Assembly: GCA_947175265.1 (NCBI GenBank)
Contig: CAMWMD010000005.1
Location: forward strand, 1-64,000
Direction: 5' to 3'
From: an uncultured Porphyromonadaceae bacterium
GTDB lineage: Bacteria > Bacteroidota > Bacteroidia > Bacteroidales > Muribaculaceae
Length of the DNA stretch: 64,000 bases
How positions within the stretch are numbered: the first letter of the stretch is position 1; every line of letters begins with the position of its first letter. A model generated the notes under the pieces. It saw nothing but the letters and a program-made list of their open reading frames with translations, did no database searches and was not told the origin of the DNA. Positions 16,144-25,895 of the stretch are shown here, one piece after another. The position numbers and the translations under genes are program-made.

Positions 16144-16293
16144 CCACCCTCCGGGTGGCAGCCGGACGGTTAGAGGGCTGGCATCTCCATGACGTGTAAG
16201 AATAGGAAAATTAAGGTAAAAAATGAGTTAAGCAGTGTAACGAAACAAACGTGGCCACAAATTGGAGATGTCAGGTGGCCACATTTGTTTTTT
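16144..16293 (+). promoter_or_regulatory. Structured leader with terminator/anti-terminator pairing
   Basis: Three structures are visible. CCACCC-TCC-GGGTGG is a tight hairpin at 16144-16158. A 16-bp stem with one mismatch (16243-16258 with 16275-16290, GTGGCCAC core) is followed by a T-run, giving a rho-independent terminator. The terminator loop (16263-16274, tggagatgtcag) is fully complementary, allowing one G-U, to 16178-16189 (ctggcatctcca). The upstream segment can thus invade the loop or disrupt the terminator. It lies about 85 bases before the regulator gene and looks like an attenuator or a small RNA. Confidence 0.6.
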
Positions 16294-16378
16294 ATCCCAT
16301 TTTATTATAACTTTACATTCCCGTACCGCTTGCGGACGGAAAGAAACTCCCTAAATCAAAATACCAACTGACCTTAAG

Positions 16379-18025
16379 ATGAAACTAACGGCTTCACTCA
16401 AATATCTAATCACCATACTCCTCCTTTTGGGTTGCATGGCCTGTCAGAATAAAGACGACAAAAATCCAGAGGACGTCAGGTCGCTCTACGTCACTCTCGA
16501 TAATGAGATAGAGGGATACCAAAACTATGACTCAAAAAAGAATCTGAGAATTGAGGAACTGAAGCAGCATTATCTTAAAGAAAAGGATTCCGCGAAAGGT
16601 CTTGAGATCATAAACCGACTCGTGTATGAGTTCAACAGTTACAATGCCGATTCCGCTCTGTATTATGTCGACAAATGCCTGCAACATCCCCTCGTCAGGA
16701 ACGACAGACACGAAACCATGCGCCTGATAATACGGAAAGCCGATATATATGCCCATGCCGGTCTGTTTTCAGATGCCTTGGCTACTCTCGCCTCCCTCCC
16801 GAGGCAAGAGATACCCGATAAACTCCTTGAAGAGTATTTCGCAACATACTGCGCACTGTATCAGTATCTCAGTGAATATACCTCCGAACATGACACCTCT
16901 TCACTATATGTGGAGAAACGCGCGATTTATGCCGACTCCCTGCGTCAGGTCACTGACCAAGGCTCTTTCAACGACCTCATTTACGTCTACACCGAGAAGG
17001 CAAGAAACGGCGACACCGAGACCGCGATATCAGCCCTGAAGGGTGAACTTTCAAAATATCAGCCCGGTATGAGGGAATACTCCATAATAGCATCAACTCT
17101 GGCATACATATACAAGACCGTAGGTAATGACACAGAATACAGGCGAAACCTGACCATGAGCGCGATTTCCGACGTGAAGGGCTCCGTGAAAGAGAATATG
17201 TCGTTCCGCGAACTCGCGACGGTGATGTTTGAGGACGGTGATGTCGAGCATGCCAACCACTACCTGAAGAAAAGCATCGCCGATGCCAATTTCTATTCCG
17301 CACTCATGCGCAACGCCCAGTCAAGCAAGATGCTTCCCGTGATTGACGAGGCATACGCCATCCGCCAGAAACAACTCAACTCACGCTTGAGGACAATGAT
17401 GTGGTGCAGCATAATTCTTTCCTGCATACTTATAGTCACCGTTTTCCTTATCCTGAAACAATTCCGCAATCTGCATGAGGCAAATAAAAAGATACGCCTC
17501 GCAAATGAGGAACTGGCTGAAAAAAACTCCGAACTCGCCGACAAGAACGTGCTCCTGCGCGAGTCGAACCGTACAAAGGAACAGTATGCCGGACTATTCA
17601 TGGAATATTGCTCTTCCGCAATCTCATCGCTGCAGTCATATCAGAAATCACTCAAGGTGCTCGCAGCCCAGGGGGGAAACAGGGCTGCCCTCTTGAAGAA
17701 ACTCGAATCCACAGAAATTTCGGAGGAGATGTTGAAAAGATTCTACCGCATGTTTGATGAGGCCATACTTCAACTCTACCCCGACTTCATCGAGAAATTC
17801 AACAGCCTCCTGCTTCCCGAGGAGAGGATTACACCTAAATCCGGCGAACTCCTGAACACTGAACTCCGCCTCTACGCTTTGATAAGGATGGGCATCGACG
17901 ACAGCGCAAAGATAGCTCGCTTCCTGCGATGCTCCATATCCACCGTCTACACATACAGGTCGAAAATAAAGAAAAGGGCCCTCCGTCCCGACTCCTTTGA
18001 AGACGATGTGAAGGAAATTTCCTGA
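16379..18025 (+). CDS. DUF6377-type membrane regulator of the starch locus
   Basis: 548 residues. It begins with a lipoprotein-like signal (LLLGCMAC), then about 300 residues of TPR-like helices, a membrane helix near 341-358 (MMWCSIILSCILIVTVFLIL), a coiled coil (NEELAEKNSELADKNVLLRE) and a C-terminal helix-turn-helix-like region (ALIRMGIDDSAKIARFLRCSISTVYTYRSKIKKRA). This architecture matches the DUF6377 regulators found beside SusC/SusD genes. It should sense a glycan in the periplasm and activate the downstream operon from the membrane, much as SusR does. A structured leader precedes it. Confidence 0.8.
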   Translation: MKLTASLKYLITILLLLGCMACQNKDDKNPEDVRSLYVTLDNEIEGYQNYDSKKNLRIEELKQHYLKEKDSAKGLEIINRLVYEFNSYNADSALYYVDKCLQHPLVRNDRHETMRLIIRKADIYAHAGLFSDALATLASLPRQEIPDKLLEEYFATYCALYQYLSEYTSEHDTSSLYVEKRAIYADSLRQVTDQGSFNDLIYVYTEKARNGDTETAISALKGELSKYQPGMREYSIIASTLAYIYKTVGNDTEYRRNLTMSAISDVKGSVKENMSFRELATVMFEDGDVEHANHYLKKSIADANFYSALMRNAQSSKMLPVIDEAYAIRQKQLNSRLRTMMWCSIILSCILIVTVFLILKQFRNLHEANKKIRLANEELAEKNSELADKNVLLRESNRTKEQYAGLFMEYCSSAISSLQSYQKSLKVLAAQGGNRAALLKKLESTEISEEMLKRFYRMFDEAILQLYPDFIEKFNSLLLPEERITPKSGELLNTELRLYALIRMGIDDSAKIARFLRCSISTVYTYRSKIKKRALRPDSFEDDVKEIS

Positions 18026-18168
18026 CGGAAACCTCATCCGGAAAGGTCAAATCCTTTTGCAGATTATTGATTTAACACCCTCTTCTCGATACATATATAC
18101 CTAATTCACTGAATATTGCAATCTTGATATGTTTTGATTGAGATTTGACACACTTGATTATGGGGAAA

Positions 18169-18191
18169 ATGTTGATGAACTTTGTCAACAT
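18169..18191. promoter_or_regulatory. Operator-like dyad before susC
   Basis: ATGTTGA and TCAACAT form a perfect 7-bp inverted repeat around 9 bases, 57 bases ahead of the susC start. It is a plausible binding site for the neighbouring regulator or a leader hairpin. Confidence 0.4.
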
Positions 18192-18247
18192 CTAACCGCG
18201 ACACCTTTAATCACAGTGAAAACTCATCACAATTAAAACATACAATA

Positions 18248-21211
18248 ATGAAAAGGAAACCATGGAAATTTCAGGGAGTGCTCCGGATATTGGTCTGGAT
18301 GATCGCTCTACTGGCTGTCCCGGCCGCATCGGCGCAGACATTGAATGTCTCGGGAAAAGTGACAGATCCCAACGGAGAAGAACTCATCGGCGTGACCGTT
18401 TCCGTGAAAGGGAAACAATCACTCGCCACCTCCACTGACCTCGAAGGTAAATACACCCTTAAGGATGTCCCCTCCGACGGCACCCTTATTTTCAGTTACG
18501 TCGGGTTCGGAGCAGTCGAGAAGCCCGTGAAAGGGCAGACTGTCATCGATGCCGTAATGAAAGAGGATGCCGAGATTCTCGGTGAGGTGGTCGTGGTCGG
18601 ATACGGCTCTCTCAGCCGTAAGGAGGTGTCAAGTTCCATTGTCCAGGTGAACAGAGACGACTTCCAGAAAGGCGCCATGAACAACCCCATGGAGATGCTC
18701 ACCGGTAAGGTGGCCGGCCTCAACGTCTCTTCCACCGCAACAGCCGACCCTAACGGCTCTGCCTCCCTTCAGGTGCGCGGAGCGACATCCCTCAGCGCTG
18801 GCAACGGCCCCCTCATCGTCATTGACGGTGTGCCGGGTGGAGATATACGCACCATTGCCCCTCAGGATATCGAATCTATGTCTGTGCTTAAAGACGCGGC
18901 CTCGGCATCTATCTACGGCACGCGAGGCGCCAACGGCGTAATCCTAATCACGACAAAGAAGGGCACCGGCGACGTGGGGCTCCCTGTCGTCACCTACGAT
19001 TCATACGCCGCTGTGGCATTCGCCAAAGACAAGCCCGAGGTGCTGTCGCCCTACGAATGGCGTCTCGCACGCCGTGGCAACGACTACGGCGCAAGCACCG
19101 AATGGTATGACCTCATCACCCGCAAGGCTTCATACGACACCAACCAGTATATCGGTATCGACGGCTCCCTCCCCAACGGAGGCTACTACACCGCCTCACT
19201 CAACTATAAGAATGCAAACGGTCTTGACATCGTGAGCAAACGCGAGGAATTCGGCGGCCGAGCCGTGGTCTCAGCCAACACTCTCGCCAACCATCTACGC
19301 ATCACTGCCTCCATCAATGCCCGAAAGGTGAAGGAGAAATGGGGCGACAGCGGGATGTTTGACACCGCCCTCGGCATGAACCCCACCATACCCGTATTCA
19401 ACGAAGACGGATCATATTACCAGCCCACGTCTCCGACCGACATCAAGAACCCTGTCCAACAGTTGAAGGTCAACACCTCAGAAGGGAACCGCACCTATCT
19501 GCTCGGCACGACCGACGTGAAATACAGCATCTGGAGCAACGAGAAGCACAGTGTCAGCACCACACTCTCCTACTCCTACAACTACAACGACCTCAAGAGC
19601 GATTACTACACACCCACGACATCGGGCGAGTCTTACTGGGGAGGATATGCGGGACGTGCATCAATGCAATATCAGAAATGGTGGACAAACCGTCTCGAAT
19701 GGATAGGAAACTACAGTTTCTCTTCCGACGACCATGAAGTGAAGGTGGTCGGTGGCTATTCTTTCGAACGCAGCAACTGGGAGCAGATGTTCATGCAGAA
19801 CAACGACTTCACATTTGACAAGCCTCTCTGGAACGGCATAGGCTCCGGCTCCTGGCTCGGCGACGGTAAAGCTCAGATGTATGGCGGAAAGAGCGAATCT
19901 TCTCTCGTCGGCTTCTTCGGACGCGTCAACTACGCCTGGAAGGGGATGATTATGGCCGCCGCATCTATCCGCCATGAGGGCTCTACAAAATTCGGTAAAG
20001 ACAAGAAATGGGGCTCATTCCCTTCAATATCTGTGGCTTGGGAAATGGCGCAGGCTCCATTCCTGTCTGACTACGTCCAGACTGTACAGAGCCTTAAGCC
20101 GAGAGTATCATACGGCGTGACAGGCCGAAGCGATTTCGATGCCTACAAATCTCTCGCCACTTACTCCCCCAACGGCACATATTTCATCGACGGAGCATGG
20201 GTGACAGGCTACCGCCCCTCAAACAACGCCAATCCTGAACTCGGCTGGGAAAAACTCTCAAGCATGAACGTAGGTGTGGACTTTCAACTGTTCAACCGCC
20301 TTTACGGCTCAATCGAGTATTTCGACCGCCGTTCGCAAGATCTCCTCTACAACTACACCGCTCCACAGCCCCCCTACGTATATCCCGACATACTCGTCAA
20401 CGTGGGCACGACAAGGAACACCGGTATAGAACTCGCCCTGAACGCTGATGTGGTGGTGAATCGCCCCGTGACTTGGACCACCGGCATAAACTACTCCTAC
20501 GGCACCACCAAACTCACGAAACTCTCCAACTCCGTATATCAGGCCTCCTATCTTGACCTATATCAGAAACCGGGCGTGGGAACAAGCGAATACTTCTTCC
20601 GTGTCGAGGAGGGTGGACGCATCGGCCAGTTCTGGGGTTATGAATATGCCGGCGTGGATGAGAACCATAACATGCTCGTATATACGGCCGACGGAGAGAA
20701 AGTGCCTGCGGCTGCCGCCGACCCCAAAGACAAAAGATATATCGGTGACGGCGCTCCCAAGCATTTCCTCACATGGAACAATACCATTAAGTGGAAAAAC
20801 TTTGACCTCAGCCTCATGTTCAACGGCGCTTTCGGATTCCAGATTTTCAATATGCGCAGATACGGAATGGGTCTCAAGGGGAGCGGCAGCGACAACGTGC
20901 TGCGCAGCACATACCTGAAGGACCGCGACGTATGGTCCGGCGGAGGGGTGATCTCCTCATACTTCCTTGAGAACGGCGACTATTTCAAACTTGAGAACGT
21001 GACCCTCGGTTACACTGTCCCCGTGCGCAGCCGCCTGATCGACTCCCTGCGCCTGTATCTCGCCGCGAAGAATATATTCACACTGACAAGTTACTCCGGC
21101 ACGGATCCCTCTGCCGTGACATCCACAGGCATCACTCCGGGTATAGACGTATCATCCGCCTATCCTTCCGCCACACAACTCACGTTAGGCGTGACTCTGA
21201 AATTCCGTTAA
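18248..21211 (+). CDS. SusC-like TonB-dependent transporter (alpha-glucan locus)
   Basis: About 987 residues from the ATG at 18248; the 22 extra N-terminal residues in the ORF track would mask the signal peptide (ending VPAASAQ). The order is carboxypeptidase-like domain (VSGKVTDPNGEELIGVTVSVKG), TonB box and plug (VVVVGYGSLSRKEVSSS, then SVLKDAASASIYGTRGANGVILITTKKG), and a barrel ending QLTLGVTLKFR. It imports malto-oligosaccharides across the outer membrane with the SusD lipoprotein encoded 28 bases downstream. Its neighbours (CBM26-like, GH13, GH97) set the substrate as starch-type glucan. Confidence 0.93.
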   Translation: MKRKPWKFQGVLRILVWMIALLAVPAASAQTLNVSGKVTDPNGEELIGVTVSVKGKQSLATSTDLEGKYTLKDVPSDGTLIFSYVGFGAVEKPVKGQTVIDAVMKEDAEILGEVVVVGYGSLSRKEVSSSIVQVNRDDFQKGAMNNPMEMLTGKVAGLNVSSTATADPNGSASLQVRGATSLSAGNGPLIVIDGVPGGDIRTIAPQDIESMSVLKDAASASIYGTRGANGVILITTKKGTGDVGLPVVTYDSYAAVAFAKDKPEVLSPYEWRLARRGNDYGASTEWYDLITRKASYDTNQYIGIDGSLPNGGYYTASLNYKNANGLDIVSKREEFGGRAVVSANTLANHLRITASINARKVKEKWGDSGMFDTALGMNPTIPVFNEDGSYYQPTSPTDIKNPVQQLKVNTSEGNRTYLLGTTDVKYSIWSNEKHSVSTTLSYSYNYNDLKSDYYTPTTSGESYWGGYAGRASMQYQKWWTNRLEWIGNYSFSSDDHEVKVVGGYSFERSNWEQMFMQNNDFTFDKPLWNGIGSGSWLGDGKAQMYGGKSESSLVGFFGRVNYAWKGMIMAAASIRHEGSTKFGKDKKWGSFPSISVAWEMAQAPFLSDYVQTVQSLKPRVSYGVTGRSDFDAYKSLATYSPNGTYFIDGAWVTGYRPSNNANPELGWEKLSSMNVGVDFQLFNRLYGSIEYFDRRSQDLLYNYTAPQPPYVYPDILVNVGTTRNTGIELALNADVVVNRPVTWTTGINYSYGTTKLTKLSNSVYQASYLDLYQKPGVGTSEYFFRVEEGGRIGQFWGYEYAGVDENHNMLVYTADGEKVPAAAADPKDKRYIGDGAPKHFLTWNNTIKWKNFDLSLMFNGAFGFQIFNMRRYGMGLKGSGSDNVLRSTYLKDRDVWSGGGVISSYFLENGDYFKLENVTLGYTVPVRSRLIDSLRLYLAAKNIFTLTSYSGTDPSAVTSTGITPGIDVSSAYPSATQLTLGVTLKFR

Positions 21212-21239
21212 TCTCTTTCCATTCCTAAAATCAGATATA

Positions 21240-23036
21240 ATGAAAATCAATAGATATATTTCCGGCCTGCTAACAGCGACCGCGCTCGTCATGGGTGCCT
21301 CATCTTGCACTGACCTTGACGAGAAGACTTTCGACCGAATCGATGCCTCCACCTATTATCAGGACGAGAACAGCGTCAAGGGTGCCGTGGCCTCAATATA
21401 TGCCAGTGCCTTCAGCGGATTCCTCGAATACTTCTGGTATCTAAACGAATTCCCGGCCGACCAGATTGCTTGGCGCACTTGGAACGGTGGCGCCTGGGGT
21501 TACGATGAGGCTGCGAAGTTTGTGCTCTCAACCCAGACATGGAACTCCGAATCCGTCATAATCCGCCAGGCTTGGGAGCACGCTTGGGAGACAATCGGCC
21601 TCTGCAATACCCTCATCAACGACCTCGAGAGCCTTGACCCGGGTGCGTTGAAAATGACGGAGGCGCAATTGAAATCATACATCGCCGAGGTACGCACGAT
21701 GCGCGCATGGGCTTATTACAACAACTTCGAACTCTGGGGTGGCGCTCTTCCGCTCAACATATCGGCCGGGAACGACATCCCCGGGTCGGCAGACCCCGAT
21801 TTCAACAAGGGGTGTCAGGTTATCTGGGATTTCATCGTCAACGAACTTGACGGCTGCAACGACGACCTTACCGCCGAAGACGGCTCAAGCGGAACACGCA
21901 ACCGCATGAACCAGGGTGTGAACCGCATGCTCAAGATGCGTATGCTCCTCAATTCTCAACTATTCACTGGTGTCGACCGGTTCAGTGATTGCGAGACTCT
22001 CTGCCAGGAAATAATCAACGGCGATTACGGCACTTACTCCATAGCCGGCGACTACCGCCAGATATACGGCATAAACAACAGCACCTGCCCCGAAGTGGTG
22101 TTCGCTTTCGCAACAGAAGCTGGAAGGCTCACCAACAACAACCGCAACACACCCTTCCTACCCTATAACTACGACGAGATGTTCGGATTCTCATGCGATC
22201 AGGGTGGCTGGAACTGCGTCTGCATGGTGCCTTCGAAAGACAATACCGGAACCCTCGTCCCCAACGCCGGAACTGCCGACCCGAAGAGTTTCCTCTTTGA
22301 TTACGGCGACAAACTCGGGGCTCCCTTCGACCGTATGAACGATGCCGATATACGTAAACAACCCTTCCGTTGTGACGCTCAAGGCAACTGGGAAGGTATT
22401 TTCGCAATGGGGCCGCAACTTGACTACACCACAGGCGCCCCCGTCCTTGCCGATGCCGACCTTCAGGACAAACCTCTGATATATGTCGACCAGGTGGGCA
22501 CATTCCTCAATCTCGGCCGCGACCTCGAACCCGTAATGAGCCCCCGCTGGGGTCAGACCAATTCCGGTTACCGTGTGCTTCGCTACCCCATCTATCCCAC
22601 ATCGACAGGCATTGACTGGCGCGACGCCGACCAGGTGGAGTTCCGTCTTGCCGAAGTCTACTACACTTTGGCCGAGTGCAAACTCCGTAAAGGCAGTTCC
22701 GGTGAGGCTAAGCAGCTTGTGAACGATGTGCGCCAACGCTACTATGCCCCCGCCAATATCAGCGAGATCGAGAAACCGGGCCCCGGCTTCACAGCCTTCG
22801 ATGCTGACTGGATGCTCAGCGAATGGGGTCTTGAATTCCTTGACGAAGGGCGACGCCGCCGCACTGACCTGCGCCGTTTCGATAAGTTCACTCAGGGGCA
22901 ATGGTGGTTCTTCGGACGCGCAACCGAGACCGACCGCGAAATGCCCGCGAAACGCGACCGCCGTTACGAATGGTACCCACTCCCGCAGGTAGCCCTCATG
23001 GTGAACCCGGGTCTTGTTCAGAATCCTAACTATTAA
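21240..23036 (+). CDS. SusD-like glycan-binding lipoprotein
   Basis: 598 residues. The lipoprotein signal ends LVMGASSC, followed by the TPR-like SusD fold (MRAWAYYNNFELWGGALPL near 155; a C-terminal block with LDEGRRRTDLRRFDKF and PLPQVALMVNPGLVQNPNY). It caps the SusC barrel at the cell surface and hands over bound oligosaccharide. It is third in the order regulator-SusC-SusD-SusE/F-like-GH13-GH97. Confidence 0.93.
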   Translation: MKINRYISGLLTATALVMGASSCTDLDEKTFDRIDASTYYQDENSVKGAVASIYASAFSGFLEYFWYLNEFPADQIAWRTWNGGAWGYDEAAKFVLSTQTWNSESVIIRQAWEHAWETIGLCNTLINDLESLDPGALKMTEAQLKSYIAEVRTMRAWAYYNNFELWGGALPLNISAGNDIPGSADPDFNKGCQVIWDFIVNELDGCNDDLTAEDGSSGTRNRMNQGVNRMLKMRMLLNSQLFTGVDRFSDCETLCQEIINGDYGTYSIAGDYRQIYGINNSTCPEVVFAFATEAGRLTNNNRNTPFLPYNYDEMFGFSCDQGGWNCVCMVPSKDNTGTLVPNAGTADPKSFLFDYGDKLGAPFDRMNDADIRKQPFRCDAQGNWEGIFAMGPQLDYTTGAPVLADADLQDKPLIYVDQVGTFLNLGRDLEPVMSPRWGQTNSGYRVLRYPIYPTSTGIDWRDADQVEFRLAEVYYTLAECKLRKGSSGEAKQLVNDVRQRYYAPANISEIEKPGPGFTAFDADWMLSEWGLEFLDEGRRRRTDLRRFDKFTQGQWWFFGRATETDREMPAKRDRRYEWYPLPQVALMVNPGLVQNPNY

Positions 23037-23048
23037 TAATCGCCGGAA

Positions 23049-24488
23049 ATGAAAAAACATAATATATTCAGTCTGATTCTCCTCATGCTCCTCCCCCTGC
23101 TGGGCGGATGCTCTAAGGATGAGATAATATTCGACAGCGAACTTCCCCGCTTCGAACTGCGCCCGGGATATGAACTCCTCGAGGTGATTGTGCCTCAAGG
23201 TACGCTTGCCACCGACAAAATATATATCGTCGGTGAGTTCAACGGCGGGATGGATGCCGTGGGCAATCCGTTGTGGCAACTCGAGAAGGCACCCGACACC
23301 GATGTGAAATGGGGAATATATCTTGACCCCAAGACATTCGCAAACGGAAAGACCCTCGCCGATGGATATACCTTCTATTCCGCGGAACAGGGTGAGGAAC
23401 GCAGCCTTGACAATCAGCCCGTGGTGCATAGGGAGAACCCCGGACCCGGAAACCGGGCCAACGTGATCGCCTACCGCTGGGCCGACTATTTCAACAAGCC
23501 CGCGAACCCGGATGAGATAGACCATGACGGCTACGTCATATATGTGGTGGATAATTCCGGTTATGAGGAGTTGGCCCTCTATGCCTGGGGTGATACCGAG
23601 ATATTCGGCGGTTGGCCAGGTGTGCAGCCTACCGGAAAGGTTGAGAAAGACGGCATCGTATACCGGTATTTCGACACGGGTGCCGCAAATGAGGGTATGA
23701 ACGTCAACCTTATATTCAACAATAACGGAAACGGCAAGCAACTCCCCGACTATAACGTGACCCTAAATCAGGATTTCTATCTGGAACTCACCCCTGACGG
23801 AGCGAACGAGTTCGACCCCTCGAATGTGGTCACCCACGACGGCTACACAATCTATGTGGCGGACCAGTCGGGCTGGGATGAACTCTACCTGTACATGTGG
23901 GGCGATGTCAACGACCTCAACGGCGCATGGCCCGGTATGCCGGTGACAGGCACTCAGGTCATAAATGGTGTCACCTACAAATATTTCGACCTCGGGGCTG
24001 CTAATTGTGATGCCGGGCTAACAGAGCATGTGATACTCAACAACGGCAACGGCAAGCAGATTGACGATGTGGTGGTGTTCGGCCTCGACCGCGACGTCTA
24101 TATCGAACTGAAGAGCAACAAAGCCACGGAGATCGACCCCGCCACTTATCAGCCCGGAGGGGAGGATCCTACCCCCGACCCCGTGCCTGACCCCGTGCCC
24201 GAGCAAGACTACAACATCTACGTCCAAAATCTCACCGGCTGGGCCGACTTCTATATCTATGCTTGGGGCGATGAGGAATATTTCGGCGGTTGGCCCGGAG
24301 CTCAGGCTTCATCTACCACGGAAATAGACGGCGTGACGTATCTCGTATTCCCCATAAAAGGTAAGGGACAGATCGAGAACCTTATCTTCACTGACAATGC
24401 CGGAAACCAGTATGACGCCATGCAGGTGACCTTCGACCGCGACTATACGATAATCGCAAATCTTGAATCAGCCGAACTGAAAAAATGA
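23049..24488 (+). CDS. Surface lipoprotein with three CBM26-like starch-binding modules
   Basis: 479 residues with a lipobox (LLGGC) and an N-terminal SusE-like region to about 150. Three repeats follow, each with a Y/W-rich block and the signature (Y/M)AWGDxxxFGGWPG or YMWGDVNDLNGAWPG, at about residues 158-250, 255-365 and 395-479. A proline-aspartate linker (PDPVPDPVPEQD) precedes the third. The aromatic signature is that of CBM26 starch-binding domains. It takes the place of SusE/SusF and should hold starch on the cell surface. The stop overlaps the amylase start by 4 bases. Confidence 0.85.
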   Translation: MKKHNIFSLILLMLLPLLGGCSKDEIIFDSELPRFELRPGYELLEVIVPQGTLATDKIYIVGEFNGGMDAVGNPLWQLEKAPDTDVKWGIYLDPKTFANGKTLADGYTFYSAEQGEERSLDNQPVVHRENPGPGNRANVIAYRWADYFNKPANPDEIDHDGYVIYVVDNSGYEELALYAWGDTEIFGGWPGVQPTGKVEKDGIVYRYFDTGAANEGMNVNLIFNNNGNGKQLPDYNVTLNQDFYLELTPDGANEFDPSNVVTHDGYTIYVADQSGWDELYLYMWGDVNDLNGAWPGMPVTGTQVINGVTYKYFDLGAANCDAGLTEHVILNNGNGKQIDDVVVFGLDRDVYIELKSNKATEIDPATYQPGGEDPTPDPVPDPVPEQDYNIYVQNLTGWADFYIYAWGDEEYFGGWPGAQASSTTEIDGVTYLVFPIKGKGQIENLIFTDNAGNQYDAMQVTFDRDYTIIANLESAELKK

Positions 24489-24496
24489 CCGTACAA

Positions 24497-25828
24497 ATGA
24501 AAAAAATGAATAAGATATCATTGCTAATGGCAGGGGTAGCCGTCGCTCTCGGCGGCTGCACCTCCTACGAGATAGATATGCCGGCCAATCCGGAGCCTCC
24601 CAAAATCGGAAATGAGGTATCTGCAAATGTGATATATCAGGCGAATCCCCGCTTTTTCGGAGAAAACAATTGCCTACAAGGCATTACGGCGCAACTCCCG
24701 CGAATCTCCGGAATGGGTTGCGATATCCTTTGGGTGATGCCTATATTCGAGCCGGGACAACTCAACAGCATAGGATCACCCTACTGCATAAAGGATTTCA
24801 AAGGTATAAATCCGAAATACGGCAATGAAGCCGATTTCTCGGCCCTCGTGCAGGATGCCCACGGGCGGGGGATGAAAGTGATTCTCGACTGGGTGGCAAA
24901 CCACACCTCCTGGGATCATCCCTGGATAACATCATACCCCGACCGCTATCAGCATGATGCCGACGGCAATATCGTTTCGCCCTCCGGATGGGCCGACGTG
25001 GCGCAACTGAATTTTGAGAATCCCGATACACGCTCTGCCATGGAGGAGGCGATGACCTACTGGGTGACCAAATTCGGAATAGACGGGTTCCGTTGCGATT
25101 TCGTGGATGGGGTGCCTCATTCATTCTGGAGCGAGGTGATTTCAGATTTGAAAGCGTCAAATCCCGATATAATCATGCTGGCTGAGGGCGCGAGCGCAGA
25201 TTATTATACTGACGGGTTCACTATGATCTACGACTGGAATTGTCCTACGGCCATTTCCGGGGCGTTCAAAGGCGGAAAGCCGGCGGAGGCCGTGAAGGAG
25301 GCGCAGGAGGCCTTGGCGAAAGTGCCCGACGGTAAATCCATACTGCGCTATGTATTCAATCATGACGTGGCTTCAGAGAATAACGTGGCCACCATGTATG
25401 GGAAATGGGAGGCGGTCCCGGCCGCTTACGTGCTCGCCGCGATGCTGAACGGAACCCCGATGATCTATTCTTCAATGGATGTGGAAAATATGTCGGGAAA
25501 ACTTTCGTTTTTCGATTATAGGACGCTGACATTCTCCTCCGCGCTATCCGAGAAATACGGAGCCATTAATGACGCCTTCAGGAATTCGGCCGAGGTCAGG
25601 AGAGGGGTGCTTCAGGATTTCTCCAATTCATCGGTGGCATGCTTCATGCGTTCTGTCCCGGGGCATAATCTTCTGGTGGCTGTAAACACCTCCGACACCC
25701 CTGAGTCTGTAAAGACCCCTATCGTTATGGCCGGAGCCTCCGCTACCGATATGCTGACAGGTTCAGAGTTGGTTATCCCTGTGACGCTGGATCTGGAACC
25801 TTACTCCTACACCATAATCCTGCAATAG
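24497..25828 (+). CDS. GH13 alpha-amylase-family lipoprotein (SusG-like)
   Basis: About 443 residues from MKKMNK at 24497; an upstream ATG at 24485 overlaps the preceding stop and is an alternative. The lipobox (VALGGC) places it on the cell surface or in the periplasm. Family regions are intact: DWVANH (region I), GFRCDFVD with the Asp nucleophile (II), MLAEG with the Glu acid/base (III) and FNHD with the transition-state Asp (IV). It should cut alpha-1,4-glucans into oligosaccharides for SusC/D. It is short, with no added CBM; binding is delegated to the preceding lipoprotein. Confidence 0.9.
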   Translation: MKKMNKISLLMAGVAVALGGCTSYEIDMPANPEPPKIGNEVSANVIYQANPRFFGENNCLQGITAQLPRISGMGCDILWVMPIFEPGQLNSIGSPYCIKDFKGINPKYGNEADFSALVQDAHGRGMKVILDWVANHTSWDHPWITSYPDRYQHDADGNIVSPSGWADVAQLNFENPDTRSAMEEAMTYWVTKFGIDGFRCDFVDGVPHSFWSEVISDLKASNPDIIMLAEGASADYYTDGFTMIYDWNCPTAISGAFKGGKPAEAVKEAQEALAKVPDGKSILRYVFNHDVASENNVATMYGKWEAVPAAYVLAAMLNGTPMIYSSMDVENMSGKLSFFDYRTLTFSSALSEKYGAINDAFRNSAEVRRGVLQDFSNSSVACFMRSVPGHNLLVAVNTSDTPESVKTPIVMAGASATDMLTGSELVIPVTLDLEPYSYTIILQ

Positions 25829-25895
25829 CCCCGCTCTCCCATTGCTTAACCGAATCATGGGCTTGACTTGATTTATAATTAACTTGATTTCATAT

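Noticed and set aside
22191-23741. 516-residue minus-strand ORF
   Set aside because: It lies antisense to susD and the CBM26-like gene, both clear families with signal peptides; it is a shadow of GC-rich codon use.
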